In this document: piece by piece, positions 54,672-63,415 of the stretch
Layout of the letters: each line of letters starts with the position of its first letter
Position numbering within the stretch: position 1 is the first letter of the stretch
Assembly: GCF_029626155.1 (NCBI RefSeq)
Contig: NZ_JARUBL010000001.1
Span: forward strand, 7,628,816-7,692,815
Source: Solwaraspora sp. WMMD1047
Lineage (GTDB): Bacteria; Actinomycetota; Actinomycetes; Mycobacteriales; Micromonosporaceae
Direction of reading: 5' to 3'
Length of the DNA: 64,000 nucleotides
Program-made: the position numbers and the translations under genes
Notes under the pieces: generated by a model
Seen by the model: only the letters and a program-made list of their open reading frames with translations
What the model was told of the DNA's origin: nothing
Database searches by the model: none

Positions 54672-56756
54672 TCAGCGCAGGCCGTTGCGGATGGCGACGG
54701 CGATCAGGGCGTCCGGGTCGTCGGTGATGATCCCGTCGACCCCCAGGTCGATCACCCGCTGCATGATCACCGGATCGTTCACCGTGTACGGGACCACCTT
54801 CAACCCGTCGCGTCGCCGCAGCACGTCCACGGTGGGACCGTGGAAGTAGGCCGGGCTCTCCCGCAGGTACCAGTCCGGTGAGGTCACCGTCGGCTGGCCC
54901 GGGTCGTGCACCTGCCAGTTGACCGAGACGGTCCCCGCGCCGGCGGCCCGCACCAGCCGGCCGAGGTCGCGGTACCGCCACCAGTCGAGGCCACCGGTCC
55001 ACGGGCTGCGCACCGACGGGTCGTCGTAGACGGCCCGCAGCGAGCACTCGTCGGCAAGGGTGGCGCACTCGGCCGGTCCGTACTGCCAGACCAGCGCCAC
55101 CGTCTCCAGCCGGCGGTTCAGCAACCGTGCGTAGGTGATGGTGCGCCAGTCGAACGACTGGATGGTCACCCGGTCGACCATCCGGTTCCGCTCGACCGCC
55201 CGGACCAACCGGGCGGTGAATTCCCGGTACGGGGCGGTGTCGGCCACCACCGGGCTGATCTTCGTTTCGATGTTCAACCGGACGTCGTCGCGGCCGCTGG
55301 CCCGGACCAGGCCGAACACCTCGTCGAGGGTGGGGACCCGGGCGCCCGGCACCGGCACCTGGTCCGGCGCGTCGGGCGGCGTGATCGAGCCGCAGTCCAG
55401 CGTCCGGAGCTGGCGCAGGGTCAGCTCGTGGACGAGCTTGCCGACGTACGGGAACTGCGGATCGCCCGGCCGGACCGGCGCGGTGTCGGCGCAGTGCGAG
55501 CCGTTCACGGTCCGGTCGTGCAGCACCACCAGGTGCCCGTCGCGGGTCACCCCGGTGTCCAGTTCGAGAGTGGAGACGGCCGGGTTGGTGAGCGCGTGCG
55601 CGAATGCCGGCAGGGTGTTCTCCGGCCGGTCCGCCCGGCCGCCGCGGTGCGCCTGCACGTCGAACGGCGAGGCGTACGACCGGGGCAGCGGCAGACGACG
55701 CTGCGCGAGCACGCTGCGGAGCCGGTCAGGGTAGTCGGTGATCAGCCCGTCCACGCCGTCGTCGAGCAGCTTCGCCATCGTCGGCGGGTCGTTCACCGTC
55801 CACGGCACCACCTTGATCCCGTGCCGGTGCGCGTGCCGGACCAGGTCCCGGGTCACGTAGGGCCGGTAGTTCGGGTCGTCGACCGTGCCGTTCTGCGGGA
55901 AGCCGTGCACCGGCGAGAAGGCCGCCGCGCCGAAGCTGCGGATCGCCCGGATCGGGTCACCACCGAAGTCGTCGATGTCGATGCCCCCCAGCCAGGGTGA
56001 GGCGCCGGGCGCGCCGACCTGGAGGAAGTCGTAGTTGGTGAGGGCGACAAGCGGCAGCCGGGGCTCCACCTCGGCCATCCGCATCAGCGCACCCCAGTCG
56101 AAGCTCTGGATGGTGACCTGGTCGACCAGCCCGGCCCGCCGTACCTCGGCCGCGGTCACCTGGACGAACTGTTCGCGCGGCGCGGTCTCGGTCGGGGCGC
56201 CCGCCTCCACCTTGGTCTCGACGTTCAGCCGCACGCCGCTGGCGCGATACCGCTTGACCAGCGCGAACACCTCGCTGAGCAGCGGCATCCGGGCGCCCGG
56301 CACGGCGACCTGACCGGGGCGGTCCGGCAGCGTCGCGCTGCCACAGTCGAGGGTGCGTATCTGGGCCAGGGTCAGCGTGTTGACGTACCTCCCGACGTAC
56401 GGCCAGGCCGGGTCGCCGGGCGTGACCGGCGCGGTGTCGGCGCACTTCGCCGGGCTGATCCGCCGGTCGTGGGTGACCACCGCCCGGGCGTCGGCGGTGA
56501 TCTGCACGTCCAGCTCCAGCGTGCTGACCCCGAGCCGCAGCGCATTGCCGAACGCGGCAAGCGTGCTCTCCACCCGGAGCCCGAGTCCACCCCGGTGCGC
56601 CTGCAGATCGAACCCGCCGGGGCGGTGCCAGCCGGATCGGGCCGCGTGGCCCATGCCGGGTGCCGGGGCGGCCGACGCCGGTCCCGGCGCGGCCAGCAGG
56701 CCGGCGCCGACCAGCAGCGCAGAAAGGATGGCGGTACGCCGGTGGTGATGGGTCAT
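54672..56756 (-). CDS. secreted tandem-domain glycerophosphodiester phosphodiesterase
   Basis: A 694-residue exported protein with two complete GDPD domains. A signal peptide (RTAILSALLVGAGLLAAPGP) ends at about residue 30. Domain 1 (about 50-340) has FDLQAHRGGLGLRVESTLAA, LELDVQITADARAVVTHDR and VRLNVETKV. Domain 2 (about 350-690) has FDVQAHRGGRADRPENTLPA, LELDTGVTRDGHLVVLHDR and VRLNIETKI. Each keeps the His-Arg, Glu, Asp/His set of the TIM barrel that hydrolyses deacylated phospholipids or teichoic-acid-like polymers. In domain 1 the usual E-N-T is E-S-T. Each ends in a V-P-W/Y-T-V-N-D motif. The ATG at 56756 gives the signal peptide; no good ribosome site is seen. Confidence 0.9.
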   Translation of the reverse strand: MTHHHRRTAILSALLVGAGLLAAPGPASAAPAPGMGHAARSGWHRPGGFDLQAHRGGLGLRVESTLAAFGNALRLGVSTLELDVQITADARAVVTHDRRISPAKCADTAPVTPGDPAWPYVGRYVNTLTLAQIRTLDCGSATLPDRPGQVAVPGARMPLLSEVFALVKRYRASGVRLNVETKVEAGAPTETAPREQFVQVTAAEVRRAGLVDQVTIQSFDWGALMRMAEVEPRLPLVALTNYDFLQVGAPGASPWLGGIDIDDFGGDPIRAIRSFGAAAFSPVHGFPQNGTVDDPNYRPYVTRDLVRHAHRHGIKVVPWTVNDPPTMAKLLDDGVDGLITDYPDRLRSVLAQRRLPLPRSYASPFDVQAHRGGRADRPENTLPAFAHALTNPAVSTLELDTGVTRDGHLVVLHDRTVNGSHCADTAPVRPGDPQFPYVGKLVHELTLRQLRTLDCGSITPPDAPDQVPVPGARVPTLDEVFGLVRASGRDDVRLNIETKISPVVADTAPYREFTARLVRAVERNRMVDRVTIQSFDWRTITYARLLNRRLETVALVWQYGPAECATLADECSLRAVYDDPSVRSPWTGGLDWWRYRDLGRLVRAAGAGTVSVNWQVHDPGQPTVTSPDWYLRESPAYFHGPTVDVLRRRDGLKVVPYTVNDPVIMQRVIDLGVDGIITDDPDALIAVAIRNGLR

Positions 56757-56906
56757 CGCTGGCGGTCCAATCACGTCGTCAGTCGCGTATCGGACAGCAT
56801 GGATGCTCCGGGCGGCCGGGGGACGTGCGGCAGGAGACCACGGTGTGAACAATCCACTCACCCGCCGCGCCCATCGCCGCCACCCCGATCGGGTACGCGG
56901 ACCGCG

Positions 56907-57665
56907 TCAGCCGGCTACGAAGACCCCGCCCCGCAGCAGCGGTACGACCTCGCAGCCGCCGACCGCAACCGCCGCCTCGACGTCCCCGGCGAAGCCGCGG
57001 CCGGCCAGTTCGCGCCCGGAGACGCAGCCGCGGACGGCGGCCGGCACGTCGGGGACGCTGGCCAGCGCGGCGAGCGCCACCGCGGCCTCCACCGAGAGCC
57101 CGCCGGCCGCCCCGGCGAGGCCGTCGAGGACCGCCGCGGCGCCGAGCAGGTCCTCGACGCAGGGCCGCAACGTCCCGTCGGGCCACCGTTCGCCGGCCGC
57201 GATCACGCCGACCGGCGCGCCCGTCGTGGCGTACCCCCGGTTGAGCAGCCAGCGGCCGACGGCGGCCGCGTTGCGGAGGTTGCCGGCGAGCACCGGCCGG
57301 CCGGTGGCGCCGGCGGCGGCGCAGATCGCGGACCCGTTCGGTGACGGCAGCACCAGGTCGGCGGCGACCGGGGCGGTCTGCAGCGCCACCGGCGAGAGAG
57401 ACCACGGGTGGTCGGCGTCCACGGCGGTGCGGCCGACCGCGACGGCGGTGGCCCCCACCCGGACCGCGTAGTCGGCGGCCTGCTCACCCCAGGGGAACGG
57501 GTGCACCCGCATCCCCCGGCCGACGGCGATCTCGACCGAGGTGGTGAAGGAGAGCACGTCCACCACCACCAGGGCGGCGCATACCCGGCCGAGTTCGGCG
57601 GCCCCGGCGAGGCCCCAGTCGAACCGTGCTCCCGCGCCCGGTTGGGCGTGCACGGTGTCGGTCAC
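56907..57665 (-). CDS. 2-phosphosulfolactate phosphatase family protein (ComB-like)
   Basis: A 252-residue enzyme of the ComB fold, which removes phosphate from 2-phosphosulfolactate in the coenzyme M or sulfonate routes. Matching parts are AALVVVDVLSFTTSVEIAVG, VLPSPNGSAICAAAGATGRP, GNLRNAAAVGRWLLNRG and VIAAGERWPDGTLRPCVEDL. It starts at a GTG 6 bp downstream of purL on the same strand, so it shares the purSQL transcript. The actual substrate in actinomycetes is unclear, because coenzyme M is not expected. A related phosphatase activity is likely. Confidence 0.82.
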   Translation of the reverse strand: MTDTVHAQPGAGARFDWGLAGAAELGRVCAALVVVDVLSFTTSVEIAVGRGMRVHPFPWGEQAADYAVRVGATAVAVGRTAVDADHPWSLSPVALQTAPVAADLVLPSPNGSAICAAAGATGRPVLAGNLRNAAAVGRWLLNRGYATTGAPVGVIAAGERWPDGTLRPCVEDLLGAAAVLDGLAGAAGGLSVEAAVALAALASVPDVPAAVRGCVSGRELAGRGFAGDVEAAVAVGGCEVVPLLRGGVFVAG

Positions 57666-57670
57666 GAGGC

Positions 57671-60568
57671 TCAGCCGCTCCCGCCCGGCCGCTGGTCCGA
57701 CTCAGCGGCCGGCGGCGGCTCGGCCGCTTCCGCTGACTCGGCCGTTGGCGGCTCGGCCGCGTCCACCTGTTCCGTCCCTGCCGGCCCGGCCGCGTCCGGG
57801 GCAGACCGCTGGCCAGATCCGGCCACCACCGTCTGCGCCTCGGCCTGCTCAGGCTCCGCCTGCTCAGGCTCGGCCTGCTCAGCCGGTCCGCTGTCGGCTT
57901 CGGCGGCCTCGGTCGGCGCGGTGTCGGCGGCGGGATCGGCCGGGATGCTGTCGACGGGTCCGCCGGGCTCGGTAAGCGCGGCGTTCGGCACCGCGCCGCC
58001 GAACAGCCGGGGCAGCGTGGCCGAGTGGGCGGCGCGCAGGTCGTCCAGACTCACCGTGAACTGGTCCCGGATCTCCAGCTCCCCGGCGGTCGAGTCGGTG
58101 ACCCCGATCAGCGTCCAGAGGAGGCCGCGCTCGGTGCAGAGCGCCGTGAACGCCTTCTCGTGACCGCGCGGCACCGCCACCATGGCCCGGCCGGCGGACT
58201 CGCTGAAGAGGAACACGAACGGCATCGAGCCGACGCCGAACTCCTCCGGAATCGCGACCCGGGCGCCCACGCCGTACCGGAGGCAGGATTCGACGAGCGC
58301 CTGGGCCAGCCCACCGTCGGACAGGTCGTGGGCGGACCGGATGTGGCCGACCCGGGCCGCCTCGGCGATCAGGTCACCGAGCACCCGCTCCGCGCCGAGA
58401 TCGACCTGCGGCGGGATGCCGCCCAGGTGGTTGTGCGTCACCCAGGCCCACTCGGAGCCGGAGAGCTCCACCCGGGTCTCGCCGAGCAGGAAGATCAGGT
58501 CGTGGTCGTGGCCGGTGGTGGGCGCGAAGCCCATCGGTACCCGCTGGGCCACGTCGTCGAGCACACCCAGCACGCCGACCACCGGAGTGGGGTGGATGGC
58601 GGCCGCCCCGGTCTGGTTGTAGAAGCTCACGTTGCCGCCGGTGACCGGGATGCCCAGCTCCGCGCAGCCGTCCGCGAGTCCGCGTACCGCCTCGGCGAAC
58701 TGCCACATCACGGCGTGGTCCTCGGGGGAGCCGAAGTTGAGGCAGTCGGTGACGGCGACCGGGCGGGCACCGGTCACCGCGACGTTGCGGTACGCCTCGG
58801 CGAGCGCCAGCTTCGCCCCCTGGTACGGGTCGAGGCGCGCGTACCGGCCGTTGCCGTCGACCGAGAGGGCGACCCCGAGGCCGGTGCGCTCGTCGAGCCG
58901 GATCACCCCGGCGTCCTCCGGCTGGGCCAGCACGGTGTTGCCGAGCACGTACCGGTCGTACTGCTCGGTCACCCAGGTCTTGTCGCAGAGGTTGGGCGAG
59001 GCGATCATCCGCAGCAGGGTCGCCTTGAGGTCGTCCGCCGACGCCGGCCGGGGCAGCGTCTCGGCCCGGTCGGCCTGCAGCAGGATCAGGTCGGCCGGCT
59101 CGCGCATCGGCCGGGCGTAGACCGGGCCGTCGTCGACGAGCGACCCCGGCGGCACGTCGACCACGAGGTGGTCGTGCCAGGTGATCAGCAGCCGGCCCGG
59201 CTCCGCCTCGGCCCGGTGCCCGTTGACGGCCGGGGCCGCTCCGGTCACCTCGCCGATCGCGGTGGCCAGCACGCCCCACTTGCGGGCGGTGGCGAGCACC
59301 GCGTCGAGCTTCTCCGGGGCGACGATCAGCAGCATCCGCTCCTGCGACTCGCTCGCCAGAATCTCGTGCGGCCGCATCGACGGCTCGCGCAGCGGGACCC
59401 GCTCCAGCCAGACCCGCATGCCGGTGCCGGCCGCGGCGGCCGTCTCGGTGAGCGCGCAGGTCAGCCCGGCCCCGCCGAGGTCCTGGATGCCGACCACCAG
59501 CTGGGCGTCGTACAGCTCCAGGCAGGCCTCGATCAGCAGCTTCTCCATGAACGGGTCGCCGACCTGCACGGACGGGCGGCGCTGTTCGCTGCCCTCGTCG
59601 AAGGTGGCGCTGGCCAGCACCGACACCCCACCGATGCCGTCCCGGCCGGTCTTGGCGCCCATCAGCACCACCACGTTGCCGGCGCCGGTGGCCTCCTTGC
59701 GCTGCAGCCGGTCGACCGGCAGCACCCCCAGGCAGAGGGCGTTGACCAGCGGGTTGCCCTGGTAGCAGGGGTCGAAGACGACCTCACCACCGATGTTGGG
59801 CAGCCCGAGGCAGTTGCCGTACCCGCCGATCCCGGCGACGACGCCGGGCAGCACCCGCGCGGTGTCCGGGTGGTCGGCCGCGCCGAACCGCAGCGGGTCC
59901 ATCACGGCGATCGGGCGGGCGCCCATCGCGAGGATGTCGCGGACGATGCCGCCGACCCCGGTCGCCGCGCCCTGGTACGGCTCGACGAAGCTCGGGTGGT
60001 TGTGCGACTCGACCTTGAAGGTCACGGCGAGGGTGTCCGAGATCTGGATCACCCCGGCGTTCTCCCCGATGCCGGCGAGCATCCGGTCGCTCGGCGGCGC
60101 CTTCTCGCTGAACTGCCGCAGGTGCACCTTGCTCGACTTGTAGGAGCAGTGCTCGCTCCACATGATCGAGTACATCGCCAGCTCGGCCTGGGTGGGACGG
60201 CGGCCGAGGATCTGCCGGATCCGGTCGTACTCGTCGTCGCGCAGCCCGAGTTCGACGTACGGCTGCAGTTCGTCCCCGGTGGCGGCGGCCACCTCGACGG
60301 TGTCGAGCGCGCCCTGGTACTCGCCGTCCGGGTCCAGCTCCGGAACCCGGCCGTTGGACGGCCCGGCGGCGCCGGTGGCCGCCGGGCCGGACGGTGCTGG
60401 CGCGGCGGGCGGCATCGGCGCGGGCACGGGGACCGCCGGGGGCGGGTTCACCGACGCGGCGGGCGGGACCTCCGGCGGGGCGAAGGCGGCCGGCACCAGC
60501 GGCGGCTCGCCGCTGGGCGCGTTCGGCGGCGTGCCGCCGCCCGACGTCGTGTCCGGCTGAGTGGTCAT
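57671..60568 (-). CDS. purL: phosphoribosylformylglycinamidine synthase, large subunit, with extended tails
   Basis: A 965-residue small-type PurL, which makes FGAM from FGAR, ATP and ammonia delivered by PurQ. Conserved segments are [76 protein letters not shown] and [15 protein letters not shown]. The core needs about 750 residues. Here about 80 Pro/Ala-rich residues precede it and about 95 Ala/Glu/Pro residues follow (with [14 protein letters not shown]). The ATG overlaps the purQ stop in ATGA, which supports this long start. Both tails look disordered. Confidence 0.95.
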   Translation of the reverse strand: MTTQPDTTSGGGTPPNAPSGEPPLVPAAFAPPEVPPAASVNPPPAVPVPAPMPPAAPAPSGPAATGAAGPSNGRVPELDPDGEYQGALDTVEVAAATGDELQPYVELGLRDDEYDRIRQILGRRPTQAELAMYSIMWSEHCSYKSSKVHLRQFSEKAPPSDRMLAGIGENAGVIQISDTLAVTFKVESHNHPSFVEPYQGAATGVGGIVRDILAMGARPIAVMDPLRFGAADHPDTARVLPGVVAGIGGYGNCLGLPNIGGEVVFDPCYQGNPLVNALCLGVLPVDRLQRKEATGAGNVVVLMGAKTGRDGIGGVSVLASATFDEGSEQRRPSVQVGDPFMEKLLIEACLELYDAQLVVGIQDLGGAGLTCALTETAAAAGTGMRVWLERVPLREPSMRPHEILASESQERMLLIVAPEKLDAVLATARKWGVLATAIGEVTGAAPAVNGHRAEAEPGRLLITWHDHLVVDVPPGSLVDDGPVYARPMREPADLILLQADRAETLPRPASADDLKATLLRMIASPNLCDKTWVTEQYDRYVLGNTVLAQPEDAGVIRLDERTGLGVALSVDGNGRYARLDPYQGAKLALAEAYRNVAVTGARPVAVTDCLNFGSPEDHAVMWQFAEAVRGLADGCAELGIPVTGGNVSFYNQTGAAAIHPTPVVGVLGVLDDVAQRVPMGFAPTTGHDHDLIFLLGETRVELSGSEWAWVTHNHLGGIPPQVDLGAERVLGDLIAEAARVGHIRSAHDLSDGGLAQALVESCLRYGVGARVAIPEEFGVGSMPFVFLFSESAGRAMVAVPRGHEKAFTALCTERGLLWTLIGVTDSTAGELEIRDQFTVSLDDLRAAHSATLPRLFGGAVPNAALTEPGGPVDSIPADPAADTAPTEAAEADSGPAEQAEPEQAEPEQAEAQTVVAGSGQRSAPDAAGPAGTEQVDAAEPPTAESAEAAEPPPAAESDQRPGGSG

Positions 60569-61248
60569 ACCGGTGCCCCCGCCAGCTGCTTGAGGATCGA
60601 GGTGAAGAAGCCGAGCCCGTCGAGCGACGGGCCGGTCAGCGCCTCCACCGCGTGCTCCGGGTGCGGCATGATGCCGACCACGTTGCCGGCTTCGTTACTG
60701 ATCGCGGCGATGTCGCGCTGCGAGCCGTTCGGGTTCCCGTTGAGGTAGCGGGCCACCACCCGGCCGCTCGCCTCCAGCTCGTCCAGGGTGCGCTGGTCGG
60801 CGACGTACCGTCCCTCGCCGTTCTTGACCGGAATCAGGATCTCCTGCCCGGGCTGGAAGGTGTTGGTCCAGGCGGTCCGCGTCGAGTCGATCCGCAGCCA
60901 CTGGTCGCGGTTGCGGAAGTGCAGGTGCTCGTTGCGGGTCAGCGCGCCGGGCAGCAGGTGCGCCTCGCAGAGGACCTGGAAGCCGTTGCAGATGCCGAGG
61001 ACCGGCAGGCCGTTGCGAGCGCCCTCGACGATCGTTTCCATCACAGGGGCGAACCGGGCGATCGCGCCGCACCGCAGGTAGTCGCCGTAGGAGAAGCCGC
61101 CCGGAAGCACGACGGCGTCGACGGCGTACAGGTCGGGGTCGTCGTGCCAGAGCCGCACCGGCTCGGCGCCGGCGAGCCGGACGGCGCGGGCGGCATCGCC
61201 GTCGTCGAGCGACCCCGGGAAGGTCACCACTCCGACCCGCGCGGTCAC
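60565..61248 (-). CDS. purQ: phosphoribosylformylglycinamidine synthase, glutaminase subunit
   Basis: A 227-residue class-I glutamine amidotransferase that feeds ammonia to PurL. The nucleophile Cys is in [20 protein letters not shown] and the catalytic His-x-Glu is in [11 protein letters not shown]. The oxyanion region is [19 protein letters not shown]. It starts at GTG overlapping the purS stop (GTGA) and overlaps purL by 4 bp, so the three subunits are made together. Confidence 0.97.
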   Translation of the reverse strand: MTARVGVVTFPGSLDDGDAARAVRLAGAEPVRLWHDDPDLYAVDAVVLPGGFSYGDYLRCGAIARFAPVMETIVEGARNGLPVLGICNGFQVLCEAHLLPGALTRNEHLHFRNRDQWLRIDSTRTAWTNTFQPGQEILIPVKNGEGRYVADQRTLDELEASGRVVARYLNGNPNGSQRDIAAISNEAGNVVGIMPHPEHAVEALTGPSLDGLGFFTSILKQLAGAPV

Positions 61249-61748
61249 TTGACCGCCTCCGATCCGTCCCGGCCGGCGCTGTCGCCCGCCGGCCCAGCGG
61301 TGGCGTCGGCGCCGGTGACCTCAGCGGGGGCGTCGGCCACAGGGGCGTCGGCCGCAGGGGCGGCGCTCGTGGTGGCCGTGACCGGGGCGGCCGCCTGCCC
61401 GGCGGGCACGGCCACCACGTCGGTGGCCACGGCAGCGCTGTCGGTGCCGGCGGGGCTGTCGGCGTTGGCCGGGCTGGCGTTGGCCGGGCCGGCGTCCTCG
61501 GCGGTGTCCGGGTCGGCGGCCAGCCAGACCTCGAAGTCCTCGATGACGGGGTTGGCCAGCAACTTGTCCGCGATCACCCGAGCCCGGTCGAGATCGGGTT
61601 CACCGGCGAACTCGAGCTCTATCCGGCGCCCGATCCGCACGGAGGTGACATCGTCGACACCCAGCCGCGGCAGCGCGTTGGCGACGGCCTGACCCTGGGG
61701 GTCGAGAATCTCCGGCTTGAGCATGACGTCGACCACGACGCGAGGCAC
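61245..61748 (-). CDS. purS: phosphoribosylformylglycinamidine synthase, PurS subunit, with long Ala-rich tail
   Basis: A 167-residue protein whose first 82 residues are PurS ([40 protein letters not shown]), the adaptor that lets PurQ dock on PurL. The usual length is about 80. The remaining 85 residues are an Ala/Asp/Pro/Thr-rich low-complexity tail ([20 protein letters not shown]) without predicted structure. GTG 61748 has AGGAG 7 bases upstream. The gene heads the purSQL-comB-like operon. Confidence 0.92.
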   Translation of the reverse strand: MPRVVVDVMLKPEILDPQGQAVANALPRLGVDDVTSVRIGRRIELEFAGEPDLDRARVIADKLLANPVIEDFEVWLAADPDTAEDAGPANASPANADSPAGTDSAAVATDVVAVPAGQAAAPVTATTSAAPAADAPVADAPAEVTGADATAGPAGDSAGRDGSEAVK

Positions 61749-61847
61749 TGGGCACTCCTGACTGTGTTCGCAGTTGGGTGCCGGCCCACAAGGGGCGAGC
61801 GGGGCCAGCCTACCTGCCAGATCCGCCGTCGTACGCACGGCCCGCCC

Positions 61848-61868
61848 TGTGGACAACGCTGTGGAAAA
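61848..61868. promoter_or_regulatory. tandem DnaA-box-like sites upstream of purS
   Basis: TGTGGACAA (61848-61856) is a perfect match to the actinomycete DnaA box TTGTCCACA on the other strand. TGTGGAAAA (61860-61868) differs by one base. They are 12 bp apart in the same orientation, about 100 bp upstream of the purS start codon. Confidence 0.55.
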
Positions 61869-61960
61869 CGCTCCTGCCACTCCCGGATCACCCGTCGCGG
61901 TGCGCCACCCGGGTTGCCGCCCGGGGGGTCATAACGTGTGAAGGATGGTCAATCTGATTC

Positions 61961-61989
61961 TTGTGGCCGCCCAGCGGGACTCCTAGCGT
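61961..61989 (+). promoter_or_regulatory. candidate promoter for the serine protease gene
   Basis: TTGTGG (61961-61966) and TAGCGT (61984-61989) are separated by 17 bp, about 70 bp upstream of the start codon. Confidence 0.4.
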
Positions 61990-62059
61990 CGGTCGTCGAA
62001 CGGCTCGACCCCCCGAGCCGATTCGGTGACCCCGGGTAAACCCCCGGAAGGAGCCCTCT

Positions 62060-62749
62060 ATGCGCGTACGCCTCACCCTGGCGATGCTCGCCACCACCCT
62101 CGTCGGCGCGCTGGTCGCGCCATCGGCCGCGGCGGCCGGAACGGCCGCGCCGGTCACCCCAATGATCATCGGCGGCAGTACGGTCTCGTCCGCTCCCTGG
62201 GCGGCCGCCGTCTTCAGCAACGGCTCGTTCACCTGCTCCGGCACGATCATCGCCGCCCGGTGGGTACTCACCGCCCGGCACTGCGTCTCCGGCACCATGT
62301 CGGTCCGGGTCGGCAGCGTGAACCGGTCCTCCGGCGGCGTCACCCGCACCGTCAGCGCCAGCTACGGCCGGTACGACCTGGCCCTGCTCTACCTGGCCAG
62401 CGCGGTGAGCACCACGTACGTCACCCTGTCCAGCAGCTATCCGCCGGTGGGCTCCACCAACTCGATCTACGGCTGGGGCATGACCTGCTACAGCGGCTGC
62501 TCCGCCTCCTCCCAGCTCAAGACCGCGAACGTGCAGGTCACCAGCACCAGCGTCACCGACGCGTACGGCGGCCGGGCGATCCGGAGCAGCCGGATCAACG
62601 GCAACGCGTGGCGGGGTGACTCCGGCGGACCGCAGTTCTACAACGGCGCCCAGGTCGGGGTGGCCTCCACCGCCGACGGCCAGACCATCCAGAACTACGG
62701 CAGCGTCGCCTACAACCGGGCGTGGATCAGCTCCACGGCCGGCGTCTGA
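62060..62749 (+). CDS. secreted trypsin-like serine protease (S1)
   Basis: A 229-residue exported protease. A signal peptide (LTLAMLATTLVGALVAPSAA) is followed by a short propeptide ending at about MIIGGS, where the mature chain should begin. The triad is His74 in VLTARHC, Asp106 in YGRYDLALLYL and Ser188 in AWRGDSGGPQF. The Asp that sets trypsin specificity, six residues before the catalytic Ser in true trypsins, is not obvious (RINGNAW here), so Arg/Lys preference is doubtful. The cysteines allow at least two disulfides. AAGGAG precedes the ATG. Confidence 0.92.
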   Translation: MRVRLTLAMLATTLVGALVAPSAAAAGTAAPVTPMIIGGSTVSSAPWAAAVFSNGSFTCSGTIIAARWVLTARHCVSGTMSVRVGSVNRSSGGVTRTVSASYGRYDLALLYLASAVSTTYVTLSSSYPPVGSTNSIYGWGMTCYSGCSASSQLKTANVQVTSTSVTDAYGGRAIRSSRINGNAWRGDSGGPQFYNGAQVGVASTADGQTIQNYGSVAYNRAWISSTAGV

Positions 62750-62777
62750 CCAGCAACACCAGTTCCTCTCCTCAGGT

Positions 62778-62818
62778 GCGGGGCGGACGTCCCCGGAGAT
62801 CCCGGTCGTCCGCCCCGC
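62778..62818 (+). terminator. terminator after the protease gene
   Basis: Arms 62778-62789 and 62807-62818 form a perfect 12-bp GC stem (GCGGGGCGGACG) with a 17-base loop, 29 bp past the stop codon. Confidence 0.8.
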
Positions 62819-62907
62819 CCCGTTTCTCAGCATCCGAAGATCGGCCGCCCGAGCCGATATGAACAGAACTCACAATTACCCGGCACGCCTCTGCCAGCAT
62901 CAACAGT

Positions 62908-63366
62908 GTGCTGGTCGTGACCACGGATCATCTGCCCGGATACGAAATCATGGCGATTCTCGGCCAAGTGGTCTCCTCGCAGGCACGGACCCGCAACCCG
63001 TACCGCGAGGGGGTCAAGAATCTACGAGGAGGAGCGTATGACCCGAAAGCCCCGGAGAACCTCACCCGCTGGCGAACCGACGCCGTGGCCCAACTGGGCG
63101 AGGAGGCCCGCCGGCTAGGCGCCAACGCGGTGATCGGGATGCGTTTCGACCACCGCGAGGTCGGTGAGATGTGGATGGAGCTGTGCGCGTACGGCACCGC
63201 CGTGGTGGCCCTCCAGCGGGCCGCCGATGAACGACCCGCCGAGCAACCGGCGATCGCGGCCGAGACCGCGCACCTCGCCGAACCTCTCGACCCCGGCAAG
63301 ATCGCCGAATCGCCGAGCGCCCCGAACCTGGGCAGCGCGGCGGCCACCCCGACCCGCGACTCCTGA
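62908..63366 (+). CDS. UPF0145/YbjQ-like (heavy-metal-binding DUF) protein
   Basis: A 152-residue protein. The first 108 residues match the YbjQ family: LVVTTDHLPGYEIMAILGQV, RNPYREGVKNLRGGAYD, then AVAQLGEEARRLGANAVIGM and an end CAYGTAVVA. YbjQ proteins form pentamers and are of unproven function. The last 40 residues are a disordered Ala/Glu/Pro tail. The GTG at 62908 starts the family pattern; only a weak ribosome site is present. It is a single gene convergent with purB. Confidence 0.85.
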   Translation: MLVVTTDHLPGYEIMAILGQVVSSQARTRNPYREGVKNLRGGAYDPKAPENLTRWRTDAVAQLGEEARRLGANAVIGMRFDHREVGEMWMELCAYGTAVVALQRAADERPAEQPAIAAETAHLAEPLDPGKIAESPSAPNLGSAAATPTRDS

Positions 63367-63415
63367 CACCGGGCCGGCGCGATCCGGGCCGGCTCGACCG
63401 GGCCGGATCCGATCG

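Larger units (their letters stand above)
61749..62059. other. 311-bp divergent intergenic region, purS / serine protease
   Basis: It holds a pair of DnaA-box-like 9-mers (61848-61868) on the purS side and a candidate promoter for the protease (61961-61989). No additional reading frame of coding character is seen. Confidence 0.6.

Noticed and set aside
61848..61868. Replication origin
   Set aside because: There are only two boxes, no dnaA/dnaN genes and no box cluster, so it is at most a regulatory or titration site.
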